The notes beneath the pieces are model-generated. The model saw only the letters and a program-made list of their open reading frames with translations, ran no database searches and was not told the DNA's origin. Shown here piece by piece: positions 1 through 9,037 of a stretch of DNA of 64,000 bases. A program made the position numbers and the translations under genes. Every line of letters begins with the position of its first letter. The first letter of the stretch is position 1. Source of the DNA: Teretinema sp964641135. Its GTDB lineage: Bacteria; Spirochaetota; Spirochaetia; Treponematales; Treponemataceae. Where the stretch lies: NCBI GenBank assembly GCA_964641135.1, contig CAZXJV010000003.1, positions 1 through 64,000 on the forward strand, in the 5' to 3' direction.

Positions 1-1
1 C

Positions 2-964
2 GGCTGGCCAGCCTTTCGCGGGTATGCTTTGGGAACCGATCTGGAAACACGGCTGGAATTGTCTTCAGTAAGCGCTGTTACCGGTATACGGTATCAGTTT
101 GAGGGAACAGAATCTTTCGGCAGCCTGCATGCGGCCGACCTGTTTCTACGTCTTGGTTTCCGCCTGCCAAAAGATATTGTTTTTGAAACAGAGGTATCGG
201 GTGCCGTTGATTCTGATCAGGGCTTTCTGGTTCCTTTTACGGTGTCAGCTGTTTTTCCTGATCTGGGTATTGCCTCGGTCCATATTGCCGGAGGCCTTGA
301 CCGCAGGGTCACTTCTCCCCGGACCCTGGCCGAAGCAAATCCCTTTGTTTCGGATTCCGGCCGGGCCTTTGTTTCTGCAGACTGGTATGCCAGGGCAGTA
401 GTCGAGTTACCCGCACATTCTGCGGGCCTGGAATGGAAGCCAGGACTGACACGTCCCGGACTGGCACGTTCCGGCCTGACAGCCGGAGGTGTTGTTGAAT
501 ACCGCCAGTCCACGGAGGACCGGGGAATGCCGGTTTTGTCCGGTTATCTTGAGGATGACCTTCGCCGGATAGTGATTCGCGATGAACAAACCCGGCTGGA
601 TTCGCGGGTGTATGCAGGCTGGCAGCATGCCTGGATTGGCACACAAACATACCTGGAAAGCCGCTGGCTGGACGATCCGGAAGAAAAAGGTACCCAGCGT
701 CTTGGTGCTTCTTTGTTCATTTTTGACCAGTCAGCTTCACGCTGGCGGTCGGAAGTGGATTTCGGGTTCAGGCTGGATACTCTTGCGCTGCCCGATCTTT
801 CGGTATCCGGCTCCCTCTTCCTGACACGGAATTTTTCTGTTACCTTGCTGTTGAACGATGTGTTATCGATGAGTATGGCCCGCAAGCGGCCGCTTGACGA
901 CTGGTACAGCGCACGGGGCGGCTTTGCCCGCTTCGGCGTCCGTTATGATATTGGGAGGCTCTGA
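2..964 (+). CDS. Outer-membrane beta-barrel protein, C-terminal part (5' end outside window)
   Basis: The frame is open to the left edge of the window, so the true start lies upstream and only about 320 C-terminal residues are visible. The protein alternates short polar/hydrophobic stretches typical of transmembrane beta strands and ends in an aromatic-rich strand (GVRYDIGRL), as many barrel proteins do. The stop lies 1 nt before exbB, so it probably shares a transcript with exbB-exbD-tonB. This suggests a TonB-dependent receptor or another barrel energised by that system, but no plug domain or TonB box can be seen in the visible part. The family cannot be named with certainty. Confidence 0.6.
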   Translation, partial: GWPAFRGYALGTDLETRLELSSVSAVTGIRYQFEGTESFGSLHAADLFLRLGFRLPKDIVFETEVSGAVDSDQGFLVPFTVSAVFPDLGIASVHIAGGLDRRVTSPRTLAEANPFVSDSGRAFVSADWYARAVVELPAHSAGLEWKPGLTRPGLARSGLTAGGVVEYRQSTEDRGMPVLSGYLEDDLRRIVIRDEQTRLDSRVYAGWQHAWIGTQTYLESRWLDDPEEKGTQRLGASLFIFDQSASRWRSEVDFGFRLDTLALPDLSVSGSLFLTRNFSVTLLLNDVLSMSMARKRPLDDWYSARGGFARFGVRYDIGRL

Positions 965-965
965 T

Positions 966-1595
966 ATGTTATCCGTTTTGATTTCCGGCGGTCCGGTAAT
1001 GCTGCCGATCGCCGTGTGTGCCATACTGGCAACCATCATCATCATTGAGCGGTTGATGTTCTACAAGGAGATCCGCAAGGGACAAAAAGACCTGCTGCCT
1101 CGTATACGAACCAGTATGGAACGCGGCCGTTTCCTTGAAGCCGAGGCTATCTGCGATACTATTGAAAGCCCTCTTGCACGTCTTTTAAAGACCGGTATTT
1201 CCTACCGGGAGTATCCTGAAGCAGCCGTCAAGGAAGCGGTCATGAACCAGGCAAACCGGGAGGTACCCCGGCTGGAGAGGTATTTGTCCAGTCTTGGCAC
1301 CATTGCCAATATCGCCACTCTTCTGGGTCTTCTGGGAACCGTAACCGGCAACATCCAGGCCTTCGGTGTGCTGGGAGACATGGGAACAATGGGAAACCCG
1401 GCTGTACTTGCAGGTTCTATCGCCCAGGCTCTGGTTACGACGGCCAGCGGTCTTGTTGTTTCAATACCTGCAATCGTTTTTTACAACTATTTCATCGCCG
1501 AGGTGAACCGGATGGTAACCGAGATGGAATCTTCGGTAAGCGATCTGGTTATCCTGCTGTCGGCGGGGAAGCGCGGCCATGAAGTTCAAGCGTAA
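966..1595 (+). CDS. exbB: ExbB/TolQ/MotA-family proton channel subunit
   Basis: This 209-residue inner-membrane protein should form, with ExbD, the proton-driven motor that energises TonB. It has an N-terminal hydrophobic helix at residues 8-27, a cytoplasmic region, and two more hydrophobic helices near residues 115-140 and 155-180. The conserved family core GLLGTVTGNIQAF and the following ALVTTASGLVVSIPA are both present. I chose the ATG at 966 because GGGAGG lies just upstream and the first helix then sits at the N-terminus; an alternative start at 894 would overlap the barrel gene. The 3' end overlaps exbD by 17 nt, which indicates translational coupling. Confidence 0.92.
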   Translation: MLSVLISGGPVMLPIAVCAILATIIIIERLMFYKEIRKGQKDLLPRIRTSMERGRFLEAEAICDTIESPLARLLKTGISYREYPEAAVKEAVMNQANREVPRLERYLSSLGTIANIATLLGLLGTVTGNIQAFGVLGDMGTMGNPAVLAGSIAQALVTTASGLVVSIPAIVFYNYFIAEVNRMVTEMESSVSDLVILLSAGKRGHEVQA

Positions 1596-1980
1596 GCTCG
1601 AGACCAGGGCCGTCGTCGACCTGGTACCGATGATAGATGTTGTATTTCAGCTCATACTCTTTTTTCTGGTTTCCACGACCTTTGCCGTTCTGCCGGGGAT
1701 AAGTCTTGATCTTCCCGCCTCCAGGACCGCGGAAGCGACGCGCACAAACGGTATTACCATCTCGGTCGGGGCAACAGGTGTTATCGCTGTAAACAGCGAG
1801 ATCGTTCCTGTCGAGGCTCTGGATGCGGCCCTTGAGCGGCTTGCGACCAGCACCCCGCGGGATGCGGTTCCGGTAAGCCTGGAGGCGGACGAGCAGGTAA
1901 CGAATGGAACCATCGTTAAAATCCTTGATTCGCTCAGACGGACCGGCTTTGTCGGGGTTAACCTGCGAACGCGGGAGTAG
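1579..1980 (+). CDS. exbD: ExbD/TolR-family biopolymer transport protein
   Basis: The 133-residue product has the ExbD layout: a short basic cytoplasmic N-terminus, one membrane helix (about residues 16-36) and a periplasmic domain. The helix contains LVPMIDVVFQLILFF, where the Asp is the proton-carrying residue of this family. The start codon lies inside the end of exbB and the stop is 3 nt before tonB, so the three genes form one tight operon. The role as partner of ExbB is inferred from family and context; TolR is an alternative, but the TonB-like gene next door favours ExbD. Confidence 0.92.
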   Translation: MKFKRKLETRAVVDLVPMIDVVFQLILFFLVSTTFAVLPGISLDLPASRTAEATRTNGITISVGATGVIAVNSEIVPVEALDAALERLATSTPRDAVPVSLEADEQVTNGTIVKILDSLRRTGFVGVNLRTRE

Positions 1981-1983
1981 CCG

Positions 1984-2919
1984 ATGTTTGATATTCACGG
2001 ACCGGACCGGACCCGGCTGATCAACAGTTTGAGAATCTCGACTGCAGTCTGGATCGCTATTCTGGTACTTCTGGTGCTGGTACCCTTGCGGCGTCTGCCG
2101 GTTCCGGAGCGTCAGTTCCGCGAAATTTCGCTGACCCTGGGGGCACCGGAGCCCGAACCTGCAGCCGCAGTTCCGGCAGCAGCCCAGGCAGCAGCTGCAC
2201 CCGCGCGTCAAAGCCCGGCACGCCAGACCGCCCCAGCCCAACAGCGCCCGCAGGCTTCAACTCCTGCCGCTCAGCCTGCTTCTTCCGGGGTGTCCTCTCT
2301 CGGTATTGCCAATTTTTCAACCCCGATTACCTCGTCTTCTCCAACTGCGGCGAGCCCGGAGTCTCTTGAATTCTCTTCACAAACGTCTTCGACTCCATCC
2401 TCTCCTGCGCAATCGCGAACAGTGCAGGAATTTGAAGGCTCGGCAGCCCTGGTTCAGAGCTCAAACGATCAGGGCGCCAGTGTCAGCTCAAATCAGACTA
2501 TTACCGGCACCGCAAGTGCTGAAACCGGGCAGGCGCTCTCTGCAATCACCAGTACAGCGGGAACGGGTACATCCTCCACCGGAACGGCAGCGGGAAGTGC
2601 AACGGGAAGCCCATCTTCAGTCAGTGCAAGCCGGACAGATATCTCTTTTGACGGTACTCCCCGCGAACTTGTCAGTTCAACCTCGCTTGATCTGCCTGAT
2701 AACCTTCAAAGCCTTATTAATTCAAGCAGAACAGTCAAGGTGAGTTTTTCGGTCACTCCTTCAGGAACAGTGCCGGGGCTTACCATCTTTTTTACTCCTT
2801 CCAACGTTCTTCCTGATCAGGTACAATCCTGGCTGCGCGGACGTATAGAACAATGGCGTTTTACCGGGGGACAGGGTTCTGCCAGCGGTTCCTTTACCTA
2901 CACCATAACCGCCCGATAG
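1984..2919 (+). CDS. tonB: TonB-like energy-transducing protein
   Basis: The 311-residue protein has a short cytoplasmic N-terminus, one membrane anchor (about residues 21-38), and a long Ala/Pro/Gln- then Ser/Thr-rich linker from about 50 to 220 that could span the periplasm. A C-terminal domain of about 85 residues follows, with the TonB-like elements VKVSFSVTPSGTVPGL and RGRIEQWRF. It starts 3 nt after exbD. TonB would carry the ExbB/ExbD motor output to an outer-membrane receptor, plausibly the barrel encoded upstream. The linker is unusually rich in Ser, Thr and Gly compared with the Pro-Glu/Pro-Lys linkers of well-known TonB proteins. TolA is a less likely alternative. Confidence 0.82.
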   Translation: MFDIHGPDRTRLINSLRISTAVWIAILVLLVLVPLRRLPVPERQFREISLTLGAPEPEPAAAVPAAAQAAAAPARQSPARQTAPAQQRPQASTPAAQPASSGVSSLGIANFSTPITSSSPTAASPESLEFSSQTSSTPSSPAQSRTVQEFEGSAALVQSSNDQGASVSSNQTITGTASAETGQALSAITSTAGTGTSSTGTAAGSATGSPSSVSASRTDISFDGTPRELVSSTSLDLPDNLQSLINSSRTVKVSFSVTPSGTVPGLTIFFTPSNVLPDQVQSWLRGRIEQWRFTGGQGSASGSFTYTITAR

Positions 2920-2939
2920 CATCACACGAAAGGATATCC

Positions 2940-3629
2940 ATGAGATCAGAAATTGACGCTGTAGCCTTTGACATCGATGGAACCCTGTATCCCAACGCGG
3001 CACTGAATGTACGCATTCTCCCCTTTATTCTGGCAAATGCGCCGCTGATGATACGCTTCGGGCGGGTGCGTAGAATAATCCGCCGGATGCAGGAGGCGGA
3101 CCCGTCCTTCAAGAAGGATGATTTTTTTGAATATCAGGCCTCGCTTCTGGCTCCGTCCCTGGGTCTCGATACCAGCGGGTGCCGCGAGCTTCTTGACCGC
3201 CTTATTTATGAAGGCTGGAAGCCCCTGTTTCAGCGTGTGCCGCCCTTTGCCGGGGTCCGGGACTGCTTTGACGCCCTGCGCGCTGCCGGTCTTCGGCTTG
3301 CCCTTCTTTCGGATTTTCCGCCGGCTCAAAAAGGCGATGTGTGGGGCCTTGCTCCCCTGTGCGAGACAGTGCTCGGCTCTGAACAGACCGGTGCCCTTAA
3401 ACCCTCTCCGGTTCCTTTCAAGGCCCTTGCCGATGCCCTCGGCCTACCCCCGCAGCGTATACTGTATGTCGGAAACTCCATTACCTCTGATGTTTTGGGA
3501 GCCTCCCGCGCCGGCATGAAAACCGCCTGCATCCGAAGCCCGCTGGCCCTTGCACTGCGCGGACCGGTCAGGCAGGCCGACTTTTCTTTCAGCAACTATC
3601 GCCAATTGACCCGTTATGTGCTAGAATAG
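2940..3629 (+). CDS. HAD-superfamily hydrolase
   Basis: The 229-residue protein shows the haloacid-dehalogenase signatures: the nucleophile motif DIDGTLYP at residues 9-16, motif II in LALLSDFP near 120, a Lys in the GALKPSP segment near 153, and the acidic metal motif GNSITSDVLGA near 175. An alpha-helical cap lies between motifs I and II. It is probably a small-molecule phosphatase; the substrate cannot be read from sequence. The start at 2940 has AAAGGA upstream, and 20 nt separate it from tonB, so it may be the last gene of that operon although it has no obvious functional link to it. Confidence 0.85.
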   Translation: MRSEIDAVAFDIDGTLYPNAALNVRILPFILANAPLMIRFGRVRRIIRRMQEADPSFKKDDFFEYQASLLAPSLGLDTSGCRELLDRLIYEGWKPLFQRVPPFAGVRDCFDALRAAGLRLALLSDFPPAQKGDVWGLAPLCETVLGSEQTGALKPSPVPFKALADALGLPPQRILYVGNSITSDVLGASRAGMKTACIRSPLALALRGPVRQADFSFSNYRQLTRYVLE

Positions 3630-3704
3630 CCCAACAAGTGATGCGGCCCACCGCCTCTGCGGCGCCGGCCGGGTCCTCTTTAAAAAAGGGTGGGGCAGGT
3701 ATCT

Positions 3705-6700
3705 ATGTTTACTCCGGGCAATCTTGTGACCATGGGCGTATGCCTTTTAGTGGTCCTTCTTTTCAGACAGCTGGACAAGAACAACCGTTCCCTGGAAAAA
3801 GTCAAAAAATACACAGACAAAATCAAGGGTGAACTTGAACAATTTATCAAGGACCGCGTTGACCGGCTCAATGACGCTGCACTTGGTTTGGACGTCCAGC
3901 AGACGAAGGCTGTCGCCGCTGTCAAGCGGCTTGATGCTATCCGTGAGGACGTCGCCCGCAAAGAAGCCGATCTGGCTGAACGCAGCGGCATGGTAGACGG
4001 CATTGAACGCAAAATCAAGGAATATGAACAGACCCTTAAAACACTGGAAGACATGACGGCACGGGCCGAAACAAATCTGGAACGTCTTGCCGATGAATCC
4101 GGCTTTACGGAAATGATGGGCAAAAAACTCGGCGAGGCCCAAAAGCAGCTGGGTGCCCTGACGGCAGAAATCCCGGTTCTTCGCGAACAGTTCCTGGAAG
4201 AGAATCGCCGTCAGCTTTCTTCCGTGCAGGAAGATGTATTGTCATCCGTCTCAAAGAGTATTGACGACATCGGGCGCAGGGTTGAAGCAGCGCGCCATGA
4301 CAGCGAAAAGGTTCTTGAACACTCAGCCGAAAAACTCCAGGAACTGGTAAAAAAATCCCTGGCCGAAGCAGCCCGCCGTGCGGACAGCATGGAGGAAGCC
4401 ACCTTCGTCAAGCTCAAGGAGCAGGCCCTGGATCGCCTGTCACGTTATAAAGAAACCATAGAAGAAAAAACCACCGCAATACAGGAGATGGCTAAAGAGA
4501 AGGTTGGAGAAACCCAGCAGCTGGTCAAGAATTTCCGGGCCGAGTGGCAGACCGAAGCCCATGATTTCCTTGAAACAACACGGGCGGAAATTGCAGAGCT
4601 TACCCGCCTTGCCGCAGATGCCTCCGATCGTCTGGAAAAGGAACTGCGGGCGGCCGGTCGCCGCAGCGATCAGCTGGCGGAAGAATTGTCCGCTCGGGTG
4701 CACGAACTGGAATCGCATTCTTCCGGCGAGCTTTCCCGTCTGGAAGCGGAAATGAACACCTTCAGCACAGCGGCTGATACCCGCCTTGCCGATATGAGTA
4801 AAACGATTGACGGCGGTATTACAGGACTCAAGCAGTCCTTTGACAGTGGATTGTCAAAGCTTCAAACTGAAAGCGATTCTTCTATAAATTCGGTAAAGAC
4901 CGCGCTGGAAAAGGCCTTGCTCGGTGTACGGGATACAGCTGCTGCAGCCCTTGTAAAACAGGCAGCCGAGTTTACTGCTTCCATTGACCGCCAGTCTGCC
5001 GAATTATCAGGCGCTCTTGCGGGGCGTTCCACTGAACTTGCAGCAGCCCTTGAAAAACTTGCAGCTACCCTTGAACAGGAAATCGGCACTTGCCGCAGTG
5101 ATGTTGATTACCGCTTGAATGCTCTGCGTACCCTGATTGAAGATACGGACCGGCTTGAAGAAACCCTCCGGGCCGCCTGGCAGGAAACAGCAAAAACTGC
5201 CGGGGAGAGCTTTAACGCCTGGGCTGCAGGACAGAGCACTGAACAGGAACGCTTCAGCGGAACTATCAGTACCAAAGCTGCGGAGATCAGTGACCGTATG
5301 GCAGGGCTGGAGGCCGGACTCAATGAGCTCAAATCAAAGGCCTATGCAAATGTCTCCGAAAAATTGAAACTCTTTGAAGATGATTTTTTTGCCGATCTTA
5401 CCAGGCGCAGCGATTCTGTCAATACAGCTCTTGTACAGTGGCAGCACAGTCTTGATGAACGGCTTGAATCGCTTGGTGCTGCCGGCGAATCTGCCCGCAA
5501 GGATCTGGAAACAAAGTATACCCTGGAGTTGACTAACCGCCTGCAGGAAATAGGGGAACAGTTCCGCGATCAGACCGGACGGGTTGAAGAACAGATACAG
5601 GCGGTAGAAGCAGAGCTTCGCGGACGTATATCGGTCAGCGACAAGACCCTCAACGGCTTTCTTGAGCAGATCCGTTCCGATTTTGCCGAACTGCGCACTG
5701 CGGCTGATGCCCAGTTGCAGAAAGAGCTGGCCGGACATGCTGCCCAGGTGCAGGAGTCGCTGCGGCGTCAGGAACGCGACATAGAAGTCCGTGCGCGGGC
5801 GCTTGAGGATACTGTAGAGCAGGCACGCGGCGACGCAGGCGGGGCTCTGGAATCAATCCGGCAGGATTTTGCACAGTGGCAACAGCGAACCGTTGCCCAG
5901 CTTGATGCAGCCTCGGGTCAGATTGAATCCCGCCTTGCGGATCTTTCTTCCGGGACAGAGTCGTCAATCACAGCGCTTGAATCAGCTTACACTGCTCAGT
6001 ATAAGGCCTTCCTCGAGAAGGCTTCCCAGGACCGGGCCTTGATGCAGCAGCATATAGAACAGCTTGGTTCCCGTATGGATCAGGCTTCTGCGGATTTCGC
6101 TGAGCGATCAGGACGGATGCTGGCCGAGCTGACTCGAAATGGTGAAACTTTCTCTGCTGAACAGGCACGCCAGTTTAGCGAGGCTTCTACAGATACCGAC
6201 GCAGCCGTACGCGGTCTTAAAACAATGGTTCAGGACGTACGCGACAAGCTTGAGCAGGCACAGAGCCGCGTTTCTGACCGTATTCAGTCAGAAGCGGCAG
6301 CGCTCAATAAAACACTTGACGAGATTGACCGCCGCCAGAAGGCCTTTGTTGCACAGACCAGGGTGTTTGACCGGGCCGACGAGCTTAAACAGGGGCTTGA
6401 AAAAGACCTGGCTGAACTAAAGGACGAGATTGGCCGGCTCGATGTCTACCGTGAAACGATGAGTTCTCTTGAGCAACACTATATTAAAACCCGCAAGATG
6501 GAAGAGGAAGCTACCGCAAAACTCAACAAATTCATGGCCGAGAAAAAACGTATTGATATTCTGGAAGCAGATTTTACCAAATTGCTCGGTCTTTCAGAAT
6601 CCATCGACCGGAAAATTTCTGAGCTTACCCTGACCAATGATGATATGCAGCAATATCAGGTACAGATCCGCCGGTTTGAAGAGAGTATTACAGCAGTTAA

Positions 6701-7229
6701 CAGCCGCTATGAACGCCTTGAAAAGAAGGCAGCGGTTCTTGACCAGACTGTCGACGGCGTGGACAAGGCCTTTGAAAACCTCAAAAATCTGGAATCAGCC
6801 ATCGGAGCTCTCCGCAGCGAGTTCAGCTCTGTTCCTGGCCAGCTTGATTCCGTTCAGTCAGCTTTGTCCATCCTTATGGAGAACCGCGGACAGCTTTCCA
6901 GGGTCGTAGACCGTATCTCCGGTCTCGATGATATACTTTCGGATGTTGAAACCAGAACCGAACGCATGCAGACAGCCCGCGAGTGGCTTGCAAAAACAGA
7001 AACCAGGCTGGAAGAGATTTCTCGTCAGGCGGAAGATCAGCTAAAACTGCTTGGTGATCTGTTGAAGGATGAAGGTGCTTCGCGCAAGACCAAAGGTGCA
7101 CCGCCCATCGGTATCCGTGAAAACGTGGTCAAGCTGTCGCGTCAGGGCTGGAAAGTAGACGAGATCGCCCGGGCACTGCATCTGTCGCGCGGTGAGGTCG
7201 AACTTATTCTGGAACTTCCGCAGAAATAA
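3705..7229 (+). CDS. SpiroCoCo-type giant coiled-coil protein with N-terminal membrane anchor and C-terminal HTH
   Basis: The 1174-residue protein begins with a hydrophobic segment (residues 4-21) followed by basic residues, consistent with an N-terminal anchor facing the cytoplasm. From about residue 30 to 1110 it is almost continuous heptad-like coiled coil rich in Ala, Glu, Leu, Gln and Arg. The last 40 residues (GIRENVVKLSRQGWKVDEIA and following) form a helix-turn-helix. This architecture fits the SpiroCoCo family of spirochaetes; a filament or scaffold role is only inferred. The ATG at 3705 has GGGGCAGG upstream; an in-frame GTG at 3690 is less likely. The 3' end overlaps the convergent ispF gene by 26 nt. 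Confidence 0.85.
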   Translation: MFTPGNLVTMGVCLLVVLLFRQLDKNNRSLEKVKKYTDKIKGELEQFIKDRVDRLNDAALGLDVQQTKAVAAVKRLDAIREDVARKEADLAERSGMVDGIERKIKEYEQTLKTLEDMTARAETNLERLADESGFTEMMGKKLGEAQKQLGALTAEIPVLREQFLEENRRQLSSVQEDVLSSVSKSIDDIGRRVEAARHDSEKVLEHSAEKLQELVKKSLAEAARRADSMEEATFVKLKEQALDRLSRYKETIEEKTTAIQEMAKEKVGETQQLVKNFRAEWQTEAHDFLETTRAEIAELTRLAADASDRLEKELRAAGRRSDQLAEELSARVHELESHSSGELSRLEAEMNTFSTAADTRLADMSKTIDGGITGLKQSFDSGLSKLQTESDSSINSVKTALEKALLGVRDTAAAALVKQAAEFTASIDRQSAELSGALAGRSTELAAALEKLAATLEQEIGTCRSDVDYRLNALRTLIEDTDRLEETLRAAWQETAKTAGESFNAWAAGQSTEQERFSGTISTKAAEISDRMAGLEAGLNELKSKAYANVSEKLKLFEDDFFADLTRRSDSVNTALVQWQHSLDERLESLGAAGESARKDLETKYTLELTNRLQEIGEQFRDQTGRVEEQIQAVEAELRGRISVSDKTLNGFLEQIRSDFAELRTAADAQLQKELAGHAAQVQESLRRQERDIEVRARALEDTVEQARGDAGGALESIRQDFAQWQQRTVAQLDAASGQIESRLADLSSGTESSITALESAYTAQYKAFLEKASQDRALMQQHIEQLGSRMDQASADFAERSGRMLAELTRNGETFSAEQARQFSEASTDTDAAVRGLKTMVQDVRDKLEQAQSRVSDRIQSEAAALNKTLDEIDRRQKAFVAQTRVFDRADELKQGLEKDLAELKDEIGRLDVYRETMSSLEQHYIKTRKMEEEATAKLNKFMAEKKRIDILEADFTKLLGLSESIDRKISELTLTNDDMQQYQVQIRRFEESITAVNSRYERLEKKAAVLDQTVDGVDKAFENLKNLESAIGALRSEFSSVPGQLDSVQSALSILMENRGQLSRVVDRISGLDDILSDVETRTERMQTAREWLAKTETRLEEISRQAEDQLKLLGDLLKDEGASRKTKGAPPIGIRENVVKLSRQGWKVDEIARALHLSRGEVELILELPQK

Positions 7230-7692
7230 GGCAGGATGCCCAGCATTCAACAGCCTCGCCGGTTCCCACCGGTGCAAGGCCTTCTCCTGTTTTTGCCTTT
7301 ACAAAGATCCTGTCCGGATCGACAGAAAGTACTGCGGCGATTGAGTTACGAACGTGGGTCCGCCATGGAAGGAATTTGGGTCGTTCAAGGGCAATAATAC
7401 AGTCAAGATTGACCAGGTGCCAGCCATGAGCTTTCACCAGTTTCCATGCAGTTGCAAGAAGTGTTCGTGAGTCGGCATCCTTCCATTGTGCATCCGATGG
7501 AGGGAATAGTTCGCCGATATCGCCAAGACCGGCAGCACCGAGAAGGGCGTCTGTTATGGCGTGCAGCAGAACATCGCCGTCCGAGTGACCGGCTTCTCCG
7601 GTTTCGGAGGGGATGATGACGCCGCCAAGTACCAGTGGCCGTCCGCAAACCAGCCGGTGGCGGTCCCAGCCCAATCCAGTCCGTATTTTCAC
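7204..7692 (-). CDS. ispF: 2-C-methyl-D-erythritol 2,4-cyclodiphosphate synthase
   Basis: IspF converts CDP-methylerythritol 2-phosphate to methylerythritol cyclodiphosphate with release of CMP, a step of the non-mevalonate isoprenoid pathway. At 162 residues it has normal family length. Visible motifs are the metal ligands in GWDRHRLV (Asp10, His12), GHSDGDVLLHAI around 36-47, GDIGELFPP, and the C-terminal KAKTGEGLAPVGTGEAVECWA. The ATG overlaps the ispD stop by 4 nt (ATGA), so the two are translationally coupled. In Treponema the two activities can be fused; here they are separate proteins. Confidence 0.96.
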   Translation of the reverse strand: MKIRTGLGWDRHRLVCGRPLVLGGVIIPSETGEAGHSDGDVLLHAITDALLGAAGLGDIGELFPPSDAQWKDADSRTLLATAWKLVKAHGWHLVNLDCIIALERPKFLPWRTHVRNSIAAVLSVDPDRIFVKAKTGEGLAPVGTGEAVECWASCLISAEVPE

Positions 7693-8378
7693 AAATCCCC
7701 CTGCCAGGTGATTTTTCTGTTTTCACGTTCGCCAGGACAGATCAGGACCCGCCCCTGATACCGGTCCCATATTTCACTGTCATCTGTATATTCATGGGTA
7801 TCAGCGGCGGCTTTACGGTGGGCATCTACAATACCGGCAAAGCGGAACCCCTGAGGTGTCTGAACCGCTGAAAGAAAGCGGCGTTCAGGATGTTCTACAA
7901 TACAGCAGTCGGGGCCGCATCGTTTGATGGTATCAGTAACGCTGATTCCGGGAACAACAGCTCCATGGAGGACTGTTTCCTCACAAACGGCCCTTATAAG
8001 TGAATGACTTACAAAGGGCCGGGCACCGTCATGTATGAGGATGATGTCGGCACCTGGCTCGGCTGCTGCAAGTGCCTCAAGTCCCAGACGAACCGAAGAC
8101 TGGCGGTGTGCACCGCCTTCCACAAAAAGGATTCTGTTCAGTAGTTCCGGTGTGATTGACGGATCCCTTGCCAATACCGATCGCGCCTCACTGATACCGC
8201 CTGGCGGCACTACAATGGCAATGAGGGCGAACAATTGTGTTTCGGAAAAAATACCCAGGCAGGCAGAAAGAACAGTCCTTCCGGGGTTAGTGGCTGTTAG
8301 CGGCAGATATTCTTTTTTGACGGGTCCGCCCATTCGGGTAGAGCTGCCTGCTGCAGTGATCAGGGCAAGGCGGACCAT
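7689..8378 (-). CDS. ispD: 2-C-methyl-D-erythritol 4-phosphate cytidylyltransferase
   Basis: IspD transfers CMP from CTP to methylerythritol 4-phosphate. The 229-residue protein carries the nucleotidyltransferase N-terminal motif LITAAGSSTRMG with a downstream Lys (VKKEYLPL), the motif ILIHDGARPFV near 115, and the C-terminal SAVQTPQGFRF. It lies 3 nt after carD and overlaps ispF by 4 nt, so carD-ispD-ispF is one operon read from the promoter before carD. Confidence 0.95.
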   Translation of the reverse strand: MVRLALITAAGSSTRMGGPVKKEYLPLTATNPGRTVLSACLGIFSETQLFALIAIVVPPGGISEARSVLARDPSITPELLNRILFVEGGAHRQSSVRLGLEALAAAEPGADIILIHDGARPFVSHSLIRAVCEETVLHGAVVPGISVTDTIKRCGPDCCIVEHPERRFLSAVQTPQGFRFAGIVDAHRKAAADTHEYTDDSEIWDRYQGRVLICPGERENRKITWQGDL

Positions 8379-8381
8379 ACC

Positions 8382-8999
8382 TCACTCGTCCGAATCGTCC
8401 TCATCATCGCTGTCATTATCAGCGGAGAGGTCTTCATCCATGAAGTCATCGTCATCATCTATGATTTCCTGGTCGATTTTGACATCATCTTCGTCAATTT
8501 CGCCAAGTGGTTCCAGATGAGTGTGGATCAGGGCTTCCACTTCGCTTCGGGACATGTCCAGTGAATATGTAATTTCATCTTCCAGAAGCTTGCGGGCGGA
8601 ATCATACAGCTTCCGCTCAAGTATCGGCAGCTCTTTAACTTTTGACCGGTGATACAGCGAACGTACTATTGTTGCAATGTCGATTACGCTGCCTTTCTTT
8701 AAAAGATCAAGGTTGATCTGATATCGGAGTTTCCAGTCAGATGGAATTGGCTCAAAGTCCTGCGAAATAAGCTCAAGTGCTTTTCGGGCTTCATCCTGGG
8801 AAACAATAGCCCGTATACCCAGCTCTTCAGCTTTGAGTACGGGGACCATAACAGTCATGTCCGAAACATCAAGATAAATAACGTAATACAGGATGTTCTC
8901 ACCCTTAAATGTTTTTTCCTTGATTTCCAGAATCTTGCCGACACCCTGGCTGGGATATACGACTTTTTGGTTGACCTTGAAGGCAGTTTTGCTACTCAT
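8382..8999 (-). CDS. carD: CarD/CdnL-family RNA polymerase-binding regulator
   Basis: The 205-residue protein has the CarD N-terminal Tudor-like domain (about residues 6-65, VVYPSQGVGKILEI...YYVIYL), which in CarD/CdnL proteins binds the RNA polymerase beta subunit. A helical DNA-binding part follows (about 70-165, with KLRYQINLDLLKKG). The C-terminus is a very acidic Asp/Glu/Ser tail from about 165 to 205. CarD-type factors stabilise open promoter complexes, especially at weak or rRNA promoters. It is the first gene of the carD-ispD-ispF unit. No Shine-Dalgarno precedes the ATG; a -10-like TACTAT ends 9 nt upstream, suggesting a leaderless mRNA. Confidence 0.92.
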   Translation of the reverse strand: MSSKTAFKVNQKVVYPSQGVGKILEIKEKTFKGENILYYVIYLDVSDMTVMVPVLKAEELGIRAIVSQDEARKALELISQDFEPIPSDWKLRYQINLDLLKKGSVIDIATIVRSLYHRSKVKELPILERKLYDSARKLLEDEITYSLDMSRSEVEALIHTHLEPLGEIDEDDVKIDQEIIDDDDDFMDEDLSADNDSDDEDDSDE

Positions 9000-9008
9000 A
9001 CGGCTTTC

Positions 9009-9037
9009 ATAGTATCATAAATAGTCAGGGAGGTCAA
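9009..9037 (-). promoter_or_regulatory. carD promoter, apparently leaderless
   Basis: On the minus strand TTGACC (9037-9032), a 17-bp spacer and TACTAT (9014-9009) are followed by 9 nt and the carD ATG. There is no Shine-Dalgarno in the 9 nt, so transcription would begin at or next to the start codon. Confidence 0.55.

Noticed and set aside
1549..2241. Minus-strand open frame of 230 codons opposite exbD/tonB
   Set aside because: It is antisense to clear family genes, is rich in Arg, Cys and Gly as expected for a shadow frame, and has no start signals.
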